Below the pieces are notes generated by a model. It saw only the letters and a list, made by a program, of their open reading frames with translations. It searched no databases and was not told where the DNA came from. A stretch of DNA of 64,000 bases from Saccharofermentans sp. (lineage in GTDB: Bacteria; Bacillota; Clostridia; Saccharofermentanales; Saccharofermentanaceae). The translations under genes and the position numbers were made by a program. Location of the stretch: positions 1 to 64,000 of the forward strand of contig JAILNR010000003.1 in the NCBI GenBank assembly GCA_024691325.1, written 5' to 3'. Below, one piece after another: positions 44,286-53,045 of this stretch; positions within the stretch are counted from its first letter, which is position 1, and the number at the start of each line of letters is the position of its first letter.

Positions 44286-45392
44286 TTACTTCATCGGCAG
44301 TATGCCTTTGATCCTCAGCTGTAATCCCAACTCCTTGAACCTGTAGTGGAGCATGAGAGGGATCGAGAATCCGAACATCTTAAAGAAAGCCACCGGCCTT
44401 ATCCTGTAATACAGCACATGCCTGTTATACAGATAGAAGCTGTAAAGCGCATGAAACCTCGCGAAAGCAACCGGCACATGATGCCTAGTTACCCACTCGT
44501 AGTCGATGCACACCACCTGATTGCCTGATACTTTGAAGCTATCGAAGTCGCAGTCGAGGTTGGTTACCTGCCTAGGGTCATAGTCGAGAATTATATTAAG
44601 TGCATTGGTAAGGTCGTCTTTTATCTTATCGATCGGATCGGATGCGACATTCGTGTTTGCAAGAAGCGAGTATCCTTCCACATACGGGAACTCGAGTATC
44701 CCCTCTCCTATCGAACGGCAGCCTGCAAGCGCAACGCTTTTGTAGGAGCGCTGGAGGATCTCCTGGTTTGCGACTATTTTTCGAAGGTGGGAAACGGACT
44801 CGGGGTTGGCCGCTTTCTTGATGACACGAAGTCCCGTGCGGCTTTCCATTATGTATGTGTTTACCCTGAAGTTCCTGCCTCTTTGCGGGTTGAACTTGAC
44901 CGTGCGCACGAGCTCGGCAGGTTCGGTCTTATAGAACACGAGCAGCCTCGGGTTGCGGATCTTGGACGCCGACTTAAACGGCATGGCATCACGCAGCTCA
45001 TCGTGCGACGGCATGTGGGATTCTTCAAAGATCTGGACCACATCCCACACATCGGGGTATGGGATATAGACATGGCAGATAAGCCCGGTGTTCGCCTTTA
45101 TCGCCTCGAGCGCACGGGGCGCGAGGTTCTCCGCGATGACGAAGACGGCACCGTCGGGATCGATATTCATGTGGTACTGGCGGATAGCTTCGGAGACGTT
45201 GGAAGATGCGGTCGTTAAGATCGCATACTTATAGTTCTCCTCCTTGGTGTTAACTATCTTGACGCCCTTGCCTGTGATAAAGTCGCTCAGGCCCTTGCTT
45301 ATCTGGCAGTTAACGACGCACGTGGATTCGGGTTTGAAGTCGAACCACGCGAGTACGTTAGTGCCTTTATTTAAAATATTATTGAAAGCCAT
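44286..45392 (-). CDS. Kinase-like (APH-fold) protein with an atypical N-terminal domain
   Basis: 368 residues. The C-terminal half has an aminoglycoside-phosphotransferase-like catalytic pattern: LEFPYVEGYSLL as the hinge, NLDCDFDSFKVSGNQVVCID then YEWV in place of the DFG-equivalent, preceded by a loop without the usual HxDxxxxN. The first 120 residues (VLAWFDFKPE, YKYAILTTASSN, VIAENLAPRALEAIK) look like a degenerate Rossmann methyltransferase half. Similar two-part proteins occur in clostridial glycan loci, but their function is not known to me. It is 1 bp upstream of the acyltransferase gene, so they are coupled. Confidence 0.6.
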   Translation of the reverse strand: MAFNNILNKGTNVLAWFDFKPESTCVVNCQISKGLSDFITGKGVKIVNTKEENYKYAILTTASSNVSEAIRQYHMNIDPDGAVFVIAENLAPRALEAIKANTGLICHVYIPYPDVWDVVQIFEESHMPSHDELRDAMPFKSASKIRNPRLLVFYKTEPAELVRTVKFNPQRGRNFRVNTYIMESRTGLRVIKKAANPESVSHLRKIVANQEILQRSYKSVALAGCRSIGEGILEFPYVEGYSLLANTNVASDPIDKIKDDLTNALNIILDYDPRQVTNLDCDFDSFKVSGNQVVCIDYEWVTRHHVPVAFARFHALYSFYLYNRHVLYYRIRPVAFFKMFGFSIPLMLHYRFKELGLQLRIKGILPMK

Positions 45393-45454
45393 GTGCCTAT
45401 TATCGTTATTATTAACCTTAAAATCAACTAACGATGCACATTACGGCAATCTTA

Positions 45455-46387
45455 TCAGTCAGTAAAAAGTGCTGTGGACAGGTAGCGGTCACCCGTGTCA
45501 GGGAGGAGCGCAACTATTGTCTTGCCCTTGTTCTCAGGTCTCTTCGCAAGCTCGATAGCAGCGTGAAGTGCGGCACCGGATGAGATTCCGACGAGCACGC
45601 CCTCGGTTCTGCCCAAGTCCTTACCTGCTGCGAAAGCATCCTCGTTAGTTACCGGGAATACCTCGTCGTAAACACTTGTGTTAAGTACATCCGGCACAAA
45701 TCCGGCACCGATGCCCTGGATCTTGTGCGCACCTGCAGTGCCCTTGCTCAAAACCGGCGAATCGTTAGGCTCGACAGCAACGACCTTAACTTCAGGCTTC
45801 TTGCTCTTAAGGAACTCGCCAACACCAGTGATGGTACCGCCTGTACCTACACCAGCTACGAAAATATCAACTTCACCATCAGTGTCTTCCCAGATCTCGG
45901 GACCTGTTGCAGATTTGTGTGCTTCAGGGTTTGCAGGATTTACAAACTGGCCGGGGATGAAGCTGTCAGGGATCTCCTGTGAGAGTTCCTCAGCCTTTGC
46001 AATAGCGCCCTTCATGCCCTTAGCGCCTTCTGTAAGAACGAGTTCTGCGCCGTATGCCTTCATGATCTGGCGGCGCTCGACGCTCATCGTCTCAGGCATT
46101 GTGATTATAAGTCTGTATCCCTTGGCAGCAGCAACGGATGCAAGTCCGATACCTGTGTTGCCGCTCGTAGGCTCGATGATTACGGAACCGGGCTTCAATC
46201 TCCCTTCTGCCTCGGCTGTCTCGATCATTGCCTTGGCGATTCTGTCCTTAACGGAACCTGCGGGATTAAAATATTCAAGCTTAGCTACAACCTTAGCTTC
46301 AAGACCGTACTTCTTCTCGATATTTGTAAGCTCGAGAAGCGGTGTCTTTCCGATAAGCTGTGCTGCTGATGTGTAAACATTACTCAT
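45455..46387 (-). CDS. cysK: Cysteine synthase A (O-acetylserine sulfhydrylase)
   Basis: 310 residues from the ATG at 46387, preceded by AGAGGGGG; a longer frame to 46420 lacks a ribosome site. PLP-dependent synthesis of cysteine from O-acetylserine and sulfide. Lys47 in [13 protein letters not shown] binds [15 protein letters not shown] binds the substrate carboxylate; [10 protein letters not shown] binds the PLP phosphate; GISSGAA and [12 protein letters not shown] close the fold. Standard length. No cysE is adjacent. Divergent from the ammonium transporter. Confidence 0.97.
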   Translation of the reverse strand: MSNVYTSAAQLIGKTPLLELTNIEKKYGLEAKVVAKLEYFNPAGSVKDRIAKAMIETAEAEGRLKPGSVIIEPTSGNTGIGLASVAAAKGYRLIITMPETMSVERRQIMKAYGAELVLTEGAKGMKGAIAKAEELSQEIPDSFIPGQFVNPANPEAHKSATGPEIWEDTDGEVDIFVAGVGTGGTITGVGEFLKSKKPEVKVVAVEPNDSPVLSKGTAGAHKIQGIGAGFVPDVLNTSVYDEVFPVTNEDAFAAGKDLGRTEGVLVGISSGAALHAAIELAKRPENKGKTIVALLPDTGDRYLSTALFTD

Positions 46388-46477
46388 ATAGTTAATGCCC
46401 CCTCTGTATTGGTTTTGCATATGTTAATTCTAATTCCCTATCGTGTCAATAGGTTTATGTTCACATGCATTTTGGTG

Positions 46478-46506
46478 TTGACAATAGTTTCTCACAGCGT
46501 TATATT
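46478..46506 (+). promoter_or_regulatory. Strong sigma-70-type promoter for amt
   Basis: A perfect TTGACA at 46478-46483 and TATATT at 46501-46506 are separated by 17 bp. The predicted transcript begins near 46513 and has a leader of about 125 nt before the amt ATG, containing two terminator-like hairpins. Confidence 0.8.
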
Positions 46507-46519
46507 ATCGGCAAGCAAT

Positions 46520-46550
46520 GGTGCCAAGAGAAATCTTCGGCACCTTTTTT
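46520..46550 (+). terminator. Leader hairpin 1 followed by U6
   Basis: GGTGCC (46520-46525) pairs with GGCACC (46539-46544); the inner AAGA and TCTT extend the stem around a GAAA loop. Six T follow directly. It starts about 7 nt after the predicted transcript start, so most transcripts would end here unless it is melted. An upstream GGCA at 46510-46513 could pair with the TGCC of the 5' arm as a weak antiterminator. Confidence 0.65.
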
Positions 46551-46570
46551 GATTTAACGGACAAATATAA

Positions 46571-46616
46571 CCGGCACAAAGGCGTGACCCCCAATCGTCT
46601 TTGTGCCGGCTTTTTT
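46571..46616 (+). terminator. Leader hairpin 2 followed by U6
   Basis: CCGGCACAAAG at 46571-46581 and CTTTGTGCCGG at 46599-46609 form an 11-bp perfect stem, extended by a CG pair, with six T at 46611-46616. It ends 7 bases before the AAGGAGG ribosome site of amt. Both hairpins contain CGGCAC, so cross-pairing is possible. Confidence 0.75.
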
Positions 46617-46636
46617 GTTCAAGAAGGAGGATTTTT

Positions 46637-48409
46637 ATGTTAGAAGAAATTATGTCTGCCGTGAATGATCAGATCTTCGGCGTATGGTTCCTCGCGGGAG
46701 CCGCACTCGTGTTCTGGATGCAGGCCGGATTTGCAATGGTGGAGACCGGCTTCACGAGAGCGAAGAACGCGGGAAACATAATCATGAAGAACCTTATGGA
46801 TTTCTGTATCGGAACCGTTGTCTTTATCCTCATCGGCTTCGGTCTGTTCTTAGGCGAAGATACACTGTTCGGTCTTGTGGGGATGCCGAACTTCGATATC
46901 ATCACCAACTATGCCACTTTCGACTGGTCGGGATTCGTATTCAATCTCGTGTTCTGTGCCACGACCGCAACTATCGTCTCAGGTGCGATGGCCGAGAGAA
47001 CAAAGTTCCTGTCCTACTGTGTATATTCAGGAATAATCTCAGCTGTCATCTACCCTATCGAGGCTCACTGGACATGGGGCGGCGGATGGCTCGCACAGAT
47101 GGGCTTCCATGACTTCGCAGGATCCAACTGCATTCACATGGTCGGCGGTATCTCCGCTTTGATCGGTGCCATGATCTTAGGACCCCGTATCGGTAAGTTT
47201 GTAAGAGACAAGGACGGCAAAGTTACCAAGGTAAATGCCTTCCCTGGTCACAACATCCCTATCGGAGCTTTGGGTGTGTTCATCCTCTGGCTCGGCTGGT
47301 ACGGATTTAACGGTGCTGCCGCTACAAGTCTTGAGCAGCTCGGCTCCATCTTCGTAACGACAACCATCGCACCTGCCATCGCTACAGTCACATGTATGAT
47401 CTTTACCTGGATCAAGTACAAAAAGCCTGATGTATCAATGTGTTTGAATGCATCACTTGCAGGACTTGTTGCTATCACGGCTCCCTGCGATACGGCTGAT
47501 GCATTGGGTTCAGTCTTTATCGGATTGGTATCAGGCTTGCTCGTAGTGTTCGGTGTCTGGTTCCTTGATAATGTGATCCACGTTGATGACCCGGTCGGTG
47601 CAGTTGCAGTTCACATGATGAACGGTATCTGGGGTACGATTGCTGTCGGTCTGTTCTCCACTTCATCAGTTCCCGGTTACTCAATTACCGACGCTTCAGG
47701 CAATGTTATGACCGGTCTGTTCTACGGCGGCGGATTCAAGCTTCTCGGAATTCAGTTAATCGGAATGTTTGCAACGGCTGCCTGGACTGCTGTAACCATC
47801 ACGATCACATTCTTCGCAATCAAGAAGATATTCGGTCTTCGCGTTACACAGGAAGAGGAGATCACAGGTCTCGATGCTACAGAGCACGGTCTGCCTTCGG
47901 CTTATGCAGGCTTCTCTATCATGGATATCACAGATAACATGATGAACGTTAACGAGAACACGGATCTCGGCACACATGATGTATCCGAGGCTTCAGAAGC
48001 TTTGGTAAATGCTGCAGTACCTGTTGTTAATAACAGCGTGCCCGAGTTTGACACCGGCATACATAAGATCGTAATCATCGCCAAACTCTCCCGTTATGAC
48101 AAGCTCAAGAGAGCAATGAACGAGCTCGGCGTAACCGGTATGACGATGACTCAGGTCATGGGATGCGGCGTACAGAAGGGTGCCGGCGAGATGTATAGAG
48201 GAGTCGAGGTTGATACGACATTGCTTCCTAAGGTTAAGGTTGAAGTTGTTGTATCTACGATATCTGTCGACAGAGTCATTGAGGCAGCTAAGAAAGTTCT
48301 CTACACAGGTCACATCGGCGACGGCAAGATATTCGTATATAACGTATCGCGCGTCGTAAAGATCAGGACCGGAGAAGAAAACTTCGCAGCCTTGGCAGAT
48401 GTAGAATAA
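46637..48409 (+). CDS. amt: Ammonium transporter fused to a C-terminal PII domain
   Basis: 590 residues from the ATG at 46637 (AAGGAGG site 7 bases upstream). Residues 1-415 form an Amt channel with 11 helices: GFAMVETGFTRAKN, GAMAERTKF, EAHWTWGGGWLAQMGFHDFA, then GSNCIHMVGG, and DDPVGAVAVHMMNGIWGT carrying the second twin His. A linker of about 55 residues leads to a PII domain (about 475-590): HKIVIIAKLSRYDKLKRAMN, GCGVQKGAGEMYRGVEV, LPKVKVEVVV, GHIGDGKIFVY. The T-loop Tyr51 of GlnB/GlnK is Val here (YRGVEV), so uridylylation at that site is impossible. The PII part probably gates its own channel in response to ATP/ADP and 2-oxoglutarate. Confidence 0.95.
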   Translation: MLEEIMSAVNDQIFGVWFLAGAALVFWMQAGFAMVETGFTRAKNAGNIIMKNLMDFCIGTVVFILIGFGLFLGEDTLFGLVGMPNFDIITNYATFDWSGFVFNLVFCATTATIVSGAMAERTKFLSYCVYSGIISAVIYPIEAHWTWGGGWLAQMGFHDFAGSNCIHMVGGISALIGAMILGPRIGKFVRDKDGKVTKVNAFPGHNIPIGALGVFILWLGWYGFNGAAATSLEQLGSIFVTTTIAPAIATVTCMIFTWIKYKKPDVSMCLNASLAGLVAITAPCDTADALGSVFIGLVSGLLVVFGVWFLDNVIHVDDPVGAVAVHMMNGIWGTIAVGLFSTSSVPGYSITDASGNVMTGLFYGGGFKLLGIQLIGMFATAAWTAVTITITFFAIKKIFGLRVTQEEEITGLDATEHGLPSAYAGFSIMDITDNMMNVNENTDLGTHDVSEASEALVNAAVPVVNNSVPEFDTGIHKIVIIAKLSRYDKLKRAMNELGVTGMTMTQVMGCGVQKGAGEMYRGVEVDTTLLPKVKVEVVVSTISVDRVIEAAKKVLYTGHIGDGKIFVYNVSRVVKIRTGEENFAALADVE

Positions 48410-48443
48410 GCGGAAACGGGAAATCCACCTTTCCCCGTATTCT

Positions 48444-48486
48444 AATCCCCCTTTTGACCATCGGGGTGGTCAAAGGGGGATTTCTT
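48444..48486 (+). terminator. Intrinsic terminator after amt
   Basis: AATCCCCCTTT with GACCA pairs with TGGTC and AAAGGGGGATT, giving a stem of about 16 bp with one bulge and a short CGGGG loop, then TTTCTT. It lies 35 bp after the amt stop and 6 bp before the end of the convergent CPBP gene, so it may serve both directions. Confidence 0.8.
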
Positions 48487-48491
48487 ATCTG

Positions 48492-49433
48492 TTAAATATC
48501 CTTACAAGGCTTAACGAAGATTAAAACACCAATCGTTACAGCCAGAACTATAGTTACGGCCAGACCGCCTTCAAGACCAAAAACTCCGCCGTTTATCAGA
48601 GCCTTACTCTCGATAAGTTCAGTGCTTAAGATCTTCTCACTCACATCTCCGCCGCTTACAAGCACTCCAAAAACATTACCCTGAACAAAATTCCATGCAG
48701 TGTGAAGTGCGCTGACCATCCAGATATTGCCTGTTCTTAAAAACATCAAAGACATGACGATTCCGAACAGACATATGTTAATTATCGGGAGAGCCGAGAC
48801 GCCGGGATTTGCAAGGTGCAGTGCGCCGAACAGCAGTGAATTAATAAATACACCGACGGCCACATGATATCTTCTGGATAAAGACACCATGATATAGCCT
48901 CTGCACAACACCTCTTCGGAATTACCCTGGATCATCCAGCCTAAGAAGAGCACTAAGATTACTACCGGATTGAATCCTCCTGCATACGAGATCTTAATGG
49001 TACCGAACAACGCACAGATACCGACTGCAGCGGCAAACATACCGGCACCGATAACCAGTCCGATAAGATAGTGCTTAACAGCATTCTTCTTTACAAATCC
49101 TGCTGTGCGCAGTTTTCTCATCTGAACGAAACGGATAAAAATCAACACGAGAATTGTTGTAACCGCAGTTACGAGAAGATCAACAAAACGCACATAATCT
49201 TCAAGTGGCAGCCCGAGGATACTTGTTGGGTACGGAATCATCTTCATCCTCATGTCATACGGCAAACGCAGGATAAGATAAGCGATCGACGCACATATCT
49301 GAACTGTAAAAATAACTCCGAACACCAGCAACAGATCCAAAAGCCAGAATAATCCGGGCTTCTTCCCGTGCCTTGCCATGTAGGACGATGAGGCGGCCTC
49401 ATCGATGATCTTAGGTCTGTTAAAAATCTGCAT
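48492..49433 (-). CDS. CPBP-family intramembrane metalloprotease-like protein
   Basis: About 313 residues from the ATG at 49433; a TTG at 49448 would overlap the upstream gene. Eight hydrophobic segments. The CPBP (Abi) motifs are visible: NSEEVLCRGYI (EExxxR-type Glu pair and Arg), LLFGALHL with the FxxxH His, and SALHTAWNFVQGN with HxxxN. Members are glutamic or metallo-intramembrane proteases or have lost activity. It follows the mannose-isomerase-like gene without a gap and could be cotranscribed with the mannoside operon. Confidence 0.87.
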   Translation of the reverse strand: MQIFNRPKIIDEAASSSYMARHGKKPGLFWLLDLLLVFGVIFTVQICASIAYLILRLPYDMRMKMIPYPTSILGLPLEDYVRFVDLLVTAVTTILVLIFIRFVQMRKLRTAGFVKKNAVKHYLIGLVIGAGMFAAAVGICALFGTIKISYAGGFNPVVILVLFLGWMIQGNSEEVLCRGYIMVSLSRRYHVAVGVFINSLLFGALHLANPGVSALPIINICLFGIVMSLMFLRTGNIWMVSALHTAWNFVQGNVFGVLVSGGDVSEKILSTELIESKALINGGVFGLEGGLAVTIVLAVTIGVLIFVKPCKDI

Positions 49434-49437
49434 TTTT

Positions 49438-50649
49438 TTATCCACCAACTCTTTTTGATACGGCGGCGGCTATCGACAGATCTGTCCTCTCATACGGGAT
49501 GAGCATCGACTGGAATGCGTGATACAGATCCGACTTACCTGGCCACACCGTGCCTTTAAGTATATTATTTTCGTCGAGCTGATGGAACCATGAACCGCAT
49601 TTGTGGTCGAGAACAACCTCGTCGAGGTAGCTCATGAACTTCTCGTAGTCGTCAGCGTAACGGGGATTAGAGGTCAGGCGGTAGAGCACGGCCGAGGTGT
49701 TGATGGCTTCGGCGAGTGTCCAGTGCATGCGGTCGCGGACGACAGGGACTCCGTTCCAGTCTGTCGTGTATGCGATGCCGTTGTCCCACGCATCATCTAT
49801 CGCGCGCTCGTAGAGTTTGCACGCGCTGTCGATGTACTGTTGCTTATCCTGTGAGAAGCCGTCAGCCCACTGTGCTATCAGGCGCGCCCACTCGATGCCG
49901 TGGCCAGGTGTTGCTCCATAGGGCTTGAACGGGTCATCGGGCTTATCCTTATTCATCTCAAGGTCGGGGATCCAGTCGCGCGTAAAATGCTCGGGGATGC
50001 GGTAGTTATTTTCCGAAGCCCAGCCGATCACGCGGTCGATTATGCGCCCCGCCCTCACCTTATACTTATCGTCACCGGTCGCGTCAGCAAGTGCGAGGAA
50101 AGCCTCGACCGTGTGCATATTCGCATTTATTCCGCGGTAGTCATCGAGCACAGTGAACTCCGTGTTCCAGGTGTCGCACGACAGCCCCTCATCCTCATTC
50201 CAGAAGTACTTATCGTAAGTCGCGACCGCCTCTTCCAGAAGCTCATCCGCGCCGCCAACTCCCGCGAGCTTCGCACTCGTTGCCGCAAGGATAACGAAAG
50301 CGTGCGCATAACACTGCTTGTTAGGAAGAGCCTTGCCGTCAGAAGTAATGCCTGCGAACCAGCCGCCGTTCTTTGTATCTTTAAGCTCGCCGCGGATGCC
50401 TTTGATTGCCTGCGACGCAAGCTCGAAGCTTCCCTTGTCCCCCAACATGGAGCCGATACTATACACATGAGCCATACGGCACGTAATCCAGGTCTCGCGC
50501 GGGCGGTCAGTCCAGGGTGTGCCGTCATCGCCCAGGTAGTAGCTTCCGCCGCCGGGCGACGGGAACCGCCTGCCAAAATCAAGCAGCGCCTGCGCGTTTA
50601 ACTTCATAAATTCTCTGTTCTCATCGTGATCTAACTTGTACTTGTTCAT
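49438..50649 (-). CDS. AGE-family aldose-ketose isomerase (YihS/mannose isomerase-like)
   Basis: 403 residues, the length of YihS-type enzymes. An (alpha/alpha)6 barrel of the N-acylglucosamine 2-epimerase family. Active-site histidines are visible in NANMHTVEAFLAL, PGHGIEWARLI and KSDLYHAFQSML; RETWITCRMAHVYSIGSMLG is the conserved Arg/His helix. This branch converts free mannose to fructose rather than GlcNAc to ManNAc. Set between beta-mannosidase (8 bp upstream) and fructokinase genes, mannose isomerase is the best fit. GGGGGAA ribosome site. Confidence 0.88.
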   Translation of the reverse strand: MNKYKLDHDENREFMKLNAQALLDFGRRFPSPGGGSYYLGDDGTPWTDRPRETWITCRMAHVYSIGSMLGDKGSFELASQAIKGIRGELKDTKNGGWFAGITSDGKALPNKQCYAHAFVILAATSAKLAGVGGADELLEEAVATYDKYFWNEDEGLSCDTWNTEFTVLDDYRGINANMHTVEAFLALADATGDDKYKVRAGRIIDRVIGWASENNYRIPEHFTRDWIPDLEMNKDKPDDPFKPYGATPGHGIEWARLIAQWADGFSQDKQQYIDSACKLYERAIDDAWDNGIAYTTDWNGVPVVRDRMHWTLAEAINTSAVLYRLTSNPRYADDYEKFMSYLDEVVLDHKCGSWFHQLDENNILKGTVWPGKSDLYHAFQSMLIPYERTDLSIAAAVSKRVGG

Positions 50650-50657
50650 GTTTCCCC

Positions 50658-53045
50658 CTAACGAATTGAATACACACTTTTTACCGTAAGTCCTTGCGGC
50701 TCGCCGCTTATTATCTTCACTCTCCTGCTGCCGCCGTTTAAGTCAAAGTAGTTGTCGGACAGGATAAGGTCGTCGTTTTGGTTTTGGATGCAGATGCTTT
50801 TCGCATAGGCGCGGGCACTTACGAGAAGCTCGCCGCCCTCGAATTTAACCTCGAGGCACGGGTCTTCAAACTTAAAGAACTTCGGCTGGCAGAACAGGAC
50901 CGTGCCTTCCGAGATGACCTCGCCGCTCTCCTCGTAGGAGTAGCTTACGTAGTTCGCGTACAGATCCGCCCCGGGAAGCTCGACCGTATTAAGCCACAGC
51001 GCCGTCATCGCGGGCACACTCACTTCCTGCTCATGCTCCTGCAAAACCGCACCGGACGCATCGCGAAGCTGCCACCTGACCGTGCCTTCGCGCGTCGACA
51101 GCGTGTCGTTCACAACATTAAGGCGGACCGCGCGGCGCACATCATTATTCTCGGCATTGATGTTAAGCGAGTGCGTGAGAAGTCCTTCCTCCTCGCACGA
51201 TATCATGACGGGCGCGAAAAACCTCCGCGCATAGTAGTGGAGCGCCTTGAGTCTCCCGTAGTAATCGATCGACGACCACGACGCGACAGGCCAGCAGTCG
51301 TTAAGCTGCCAGTAAACGGCACCCATGCACCGGCCGCGGTTGCGCCTCAAGTGCTCGACGCCGTACTTTATCGCCTCCGCCTGCAAAAGCTGCGACGCGT
51401 ATATCAGCGTGCCAAAGTCGTTCGGATACAGGAATGTCTGCTCAAGGTAGTTCATTATCTTGCCGTTTGCGGACGCATTGCGCTGGTGCTTCTCCATCAC
51501 ATACGAGAAGACATTGCGGTCCTCCGGGATAGTGAAAGTCTCGATCGTCTTAAGGGACGGGAAGCTTTGGAAGCCGAACTCCGACAGATACCTGAAGCGG
51601 TACTTCCTGTACTCGGTAAAAGGCTTGTTGCCGTGCCAGACTTCCCAGTAGTGAACATCGCCTCTGTCGGGGTCATTCGGGTTATCGAACCCGCCGCCGC
51701 ACGACGGTGATGCCGGCCAGTAGAAACGGTCCGGGTCCTCTTCCTTAAGAAGCTTCGGGAACAGATCCTCATACATCTTAAGGTAGTCTTCCCTTATCTT
51801 CGGGTCCTCATGCGCACCCCACTCGCCGACATCGACGAACTGCTCCATCTCGTTATTGCCGCACCAAAGCCCGAGACTCGCGTGATGCCTTAAGCGCCTG
51901 ACATTATCCCTTATCTCCGCGAGAATGCTCTCCTCGAACCCGGGCGTCAGGCGGTAATTCGCACAAGCGAAACAGAAGTCCTGCCACACGATAAATCCCA
52001 TCTCATCACAAAGGTCGTAGAAATCATCCGACGGGTAAAGCCCGCCGCCCCACACGCGTATCGCATTGAAGTTCGCGGCCTTGCACTTGGACAGAAGCTC
52101 GCGTGTGCGCTCACGGTTCATGCGCGGCAGAATGTTGTCTTCCGGTATGTAATCCGCCCCCATCGCGAAAATCTTAATTCCGTTAACAACGTGGGCAAAC
52201 TCACCGCCTTCAGTGCTGACGCTTAATGTACGAAGACCGATCCTTCTTGTGTAAGTATCGATTATCCGGCCGTTGTCTGTAAGGTCGACTGTCACTGTAT
52301 ATAGCGGCTGGCCGCCTAAGTTATTCGGCCACCAAAGCTTAGGGTTGCTGATTGTTGTGCCTTCAATTAATTGGCCGTCCGGGTCTTTGATGCTTATTTT
52401 GACCGGACCTTCGTTTGTTTTGATGCTAAGTTCAACAGATGACAGATCATCATTGAACTGCTGTCTTATATAGACGTTGGTAAGTCTCTTCTTTGCGCCG
52501 GACAGAAGGTTAACGTCTCTCCATATCCCCGCATCAGGAAGTCTCGGTCCCCAGTCCCAGCCGAACATATAGTGAGCTTTACGTATATGGGGGAACCCTC
52601 TCATCGCATCTTCGGTTCCCAGAATAAGCGGGTCTTCTTTGTACTTATGTGCGATGTATTCCGTCGGCGAATGGAAGTATACGCGCAGTTTGTTATTGCC
52701 GCTTATCAGGATATCCTTTACTTCATACTCCCAGGTTCGGTGCATGTTATCGGCGTAACCGAGCAGTTTGTCATTAAGATAAACATCTGCGATCGTATCT
52801 ATTCCGTTGAACTGCAGGATGACCTCTTCGTCGTTTGTTTCTTCATATTCAAAAACGCCAATATACTCGAAGTCATTCTTCATAAGTTCGAGCGATCTTA
52901 ATTCGTTGTCGCGCCAATACGGATCGTCTAAGACTTCGGCATTGATCAGGTCGTTATATACAGAGCCCGGAACCGTGGCAGGATACCATTTGTCCTGACC
53001 CATGATCCTCATCTTCCAATTGATTGTTATATCTAACTTCTTCAA
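50658..53045 (-). CDS. GH2 beta-mannosidase
   Basis: 795 residues without signal peptide, so intracellular. WYPATVPGSVYNDLINAEVL and FGWDWGPRLPDAGIW are typical of the GH2 beta-mannosidase clade. The acid/base Glu is in LWCGNNEMEQ (about residue 399) and the nucleophile Glu in YLSEFGFQSFPS (about 488). It removes terminal beta-mannose from imported manno-oligosaccharides. The start is a TTG that overlaps the fructokinase stop (TTGA), with GAGGTG upstream, so the two are coupled. High-G+C codon use like its operon partners. Confidence 0.93.
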   Translation of the reverse strand: MKKLDITINWKMRIMGQDKWYPATVPGSVYNDLINAEVLDDPYWRDNELRSLELMKNDFEYIGVFEYEETNDEEVILQFNGIDTIADVYLNDKLLGYADNMHRTWEYEVKDILISGNNKLRVYFHSPTEYIAHKYKEDPLILGTEDAMRGFPHIRKAHYMFGWDWGPRLPDAGIWRDVNLLSGAKKRLTNVYIRQQFNDDLSSVELSIKTNEGPVKISIKDPDGQLIEGTTISNPKLWWPNNLGGQPLYTVTVDLTDNGRIIDTYTRRIGLRTLSVSTEGGEFAHVVNGIKIFAMGADYIPEDNILPRMNRERTRELLSKCKAANFNAIRVWGGGLYPSDDFYDLCDEMGFIVWQDFCFACANYRLTPGFEESILAEIRDNVRRLRHHASLGLWCGNNEMEQFVDVGEWGAHEDPKIREDYLKMYEDLFPKLLKEEDPDRFYWPASPSCGGGFDNPNDPDRGDVHYWEVWHGNKPFTEYRKYRFRYLSEFGFQSFPSLKTIETFTIPEDRNVFSYVMEKHQRNASANGKIMNYLEQTFLYPNDFGTLIYASQLLQAEAIKYGVEHLRRNRGRCMGAVYWQLNDCWPVASWSSIDYYGRLKALHYYARRFFAPVMISCEEEGLLTHSLNINAENNDVRRAVRLNVVNDTLSTREGTVRWQLRDASGAVLQEHEQEVSVPAMTALWLNTVELPGADLYANYVSYSYEESGEVISEGTVLFCQPKFFKFEDPCLEVKFEGGELLVSARAYAKSICIQNQNDDLILSDNYFDLNGGSRRVKIISGEPQGLTVKSVYSIR

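Noticed and set aside
45678..46376. Long plus-strand open frame opposite cysK
   Set aside because: Mirror of the cysK codons; no ribosome site and no family resemblance.
46513..46616. ANTAR-protein antitermination target
   Set aside because: The expected paired hairpins with six-base loops (A at 1, G at 4) were not found; hairpin 1 has a GAAA loop.
49900..51710. Long plus-strand open frames opposite the mannoside operon
   Set aside because: Explained by high-G+C codon bias of the beta-mannosidase and isomerase genes on the minus strand.
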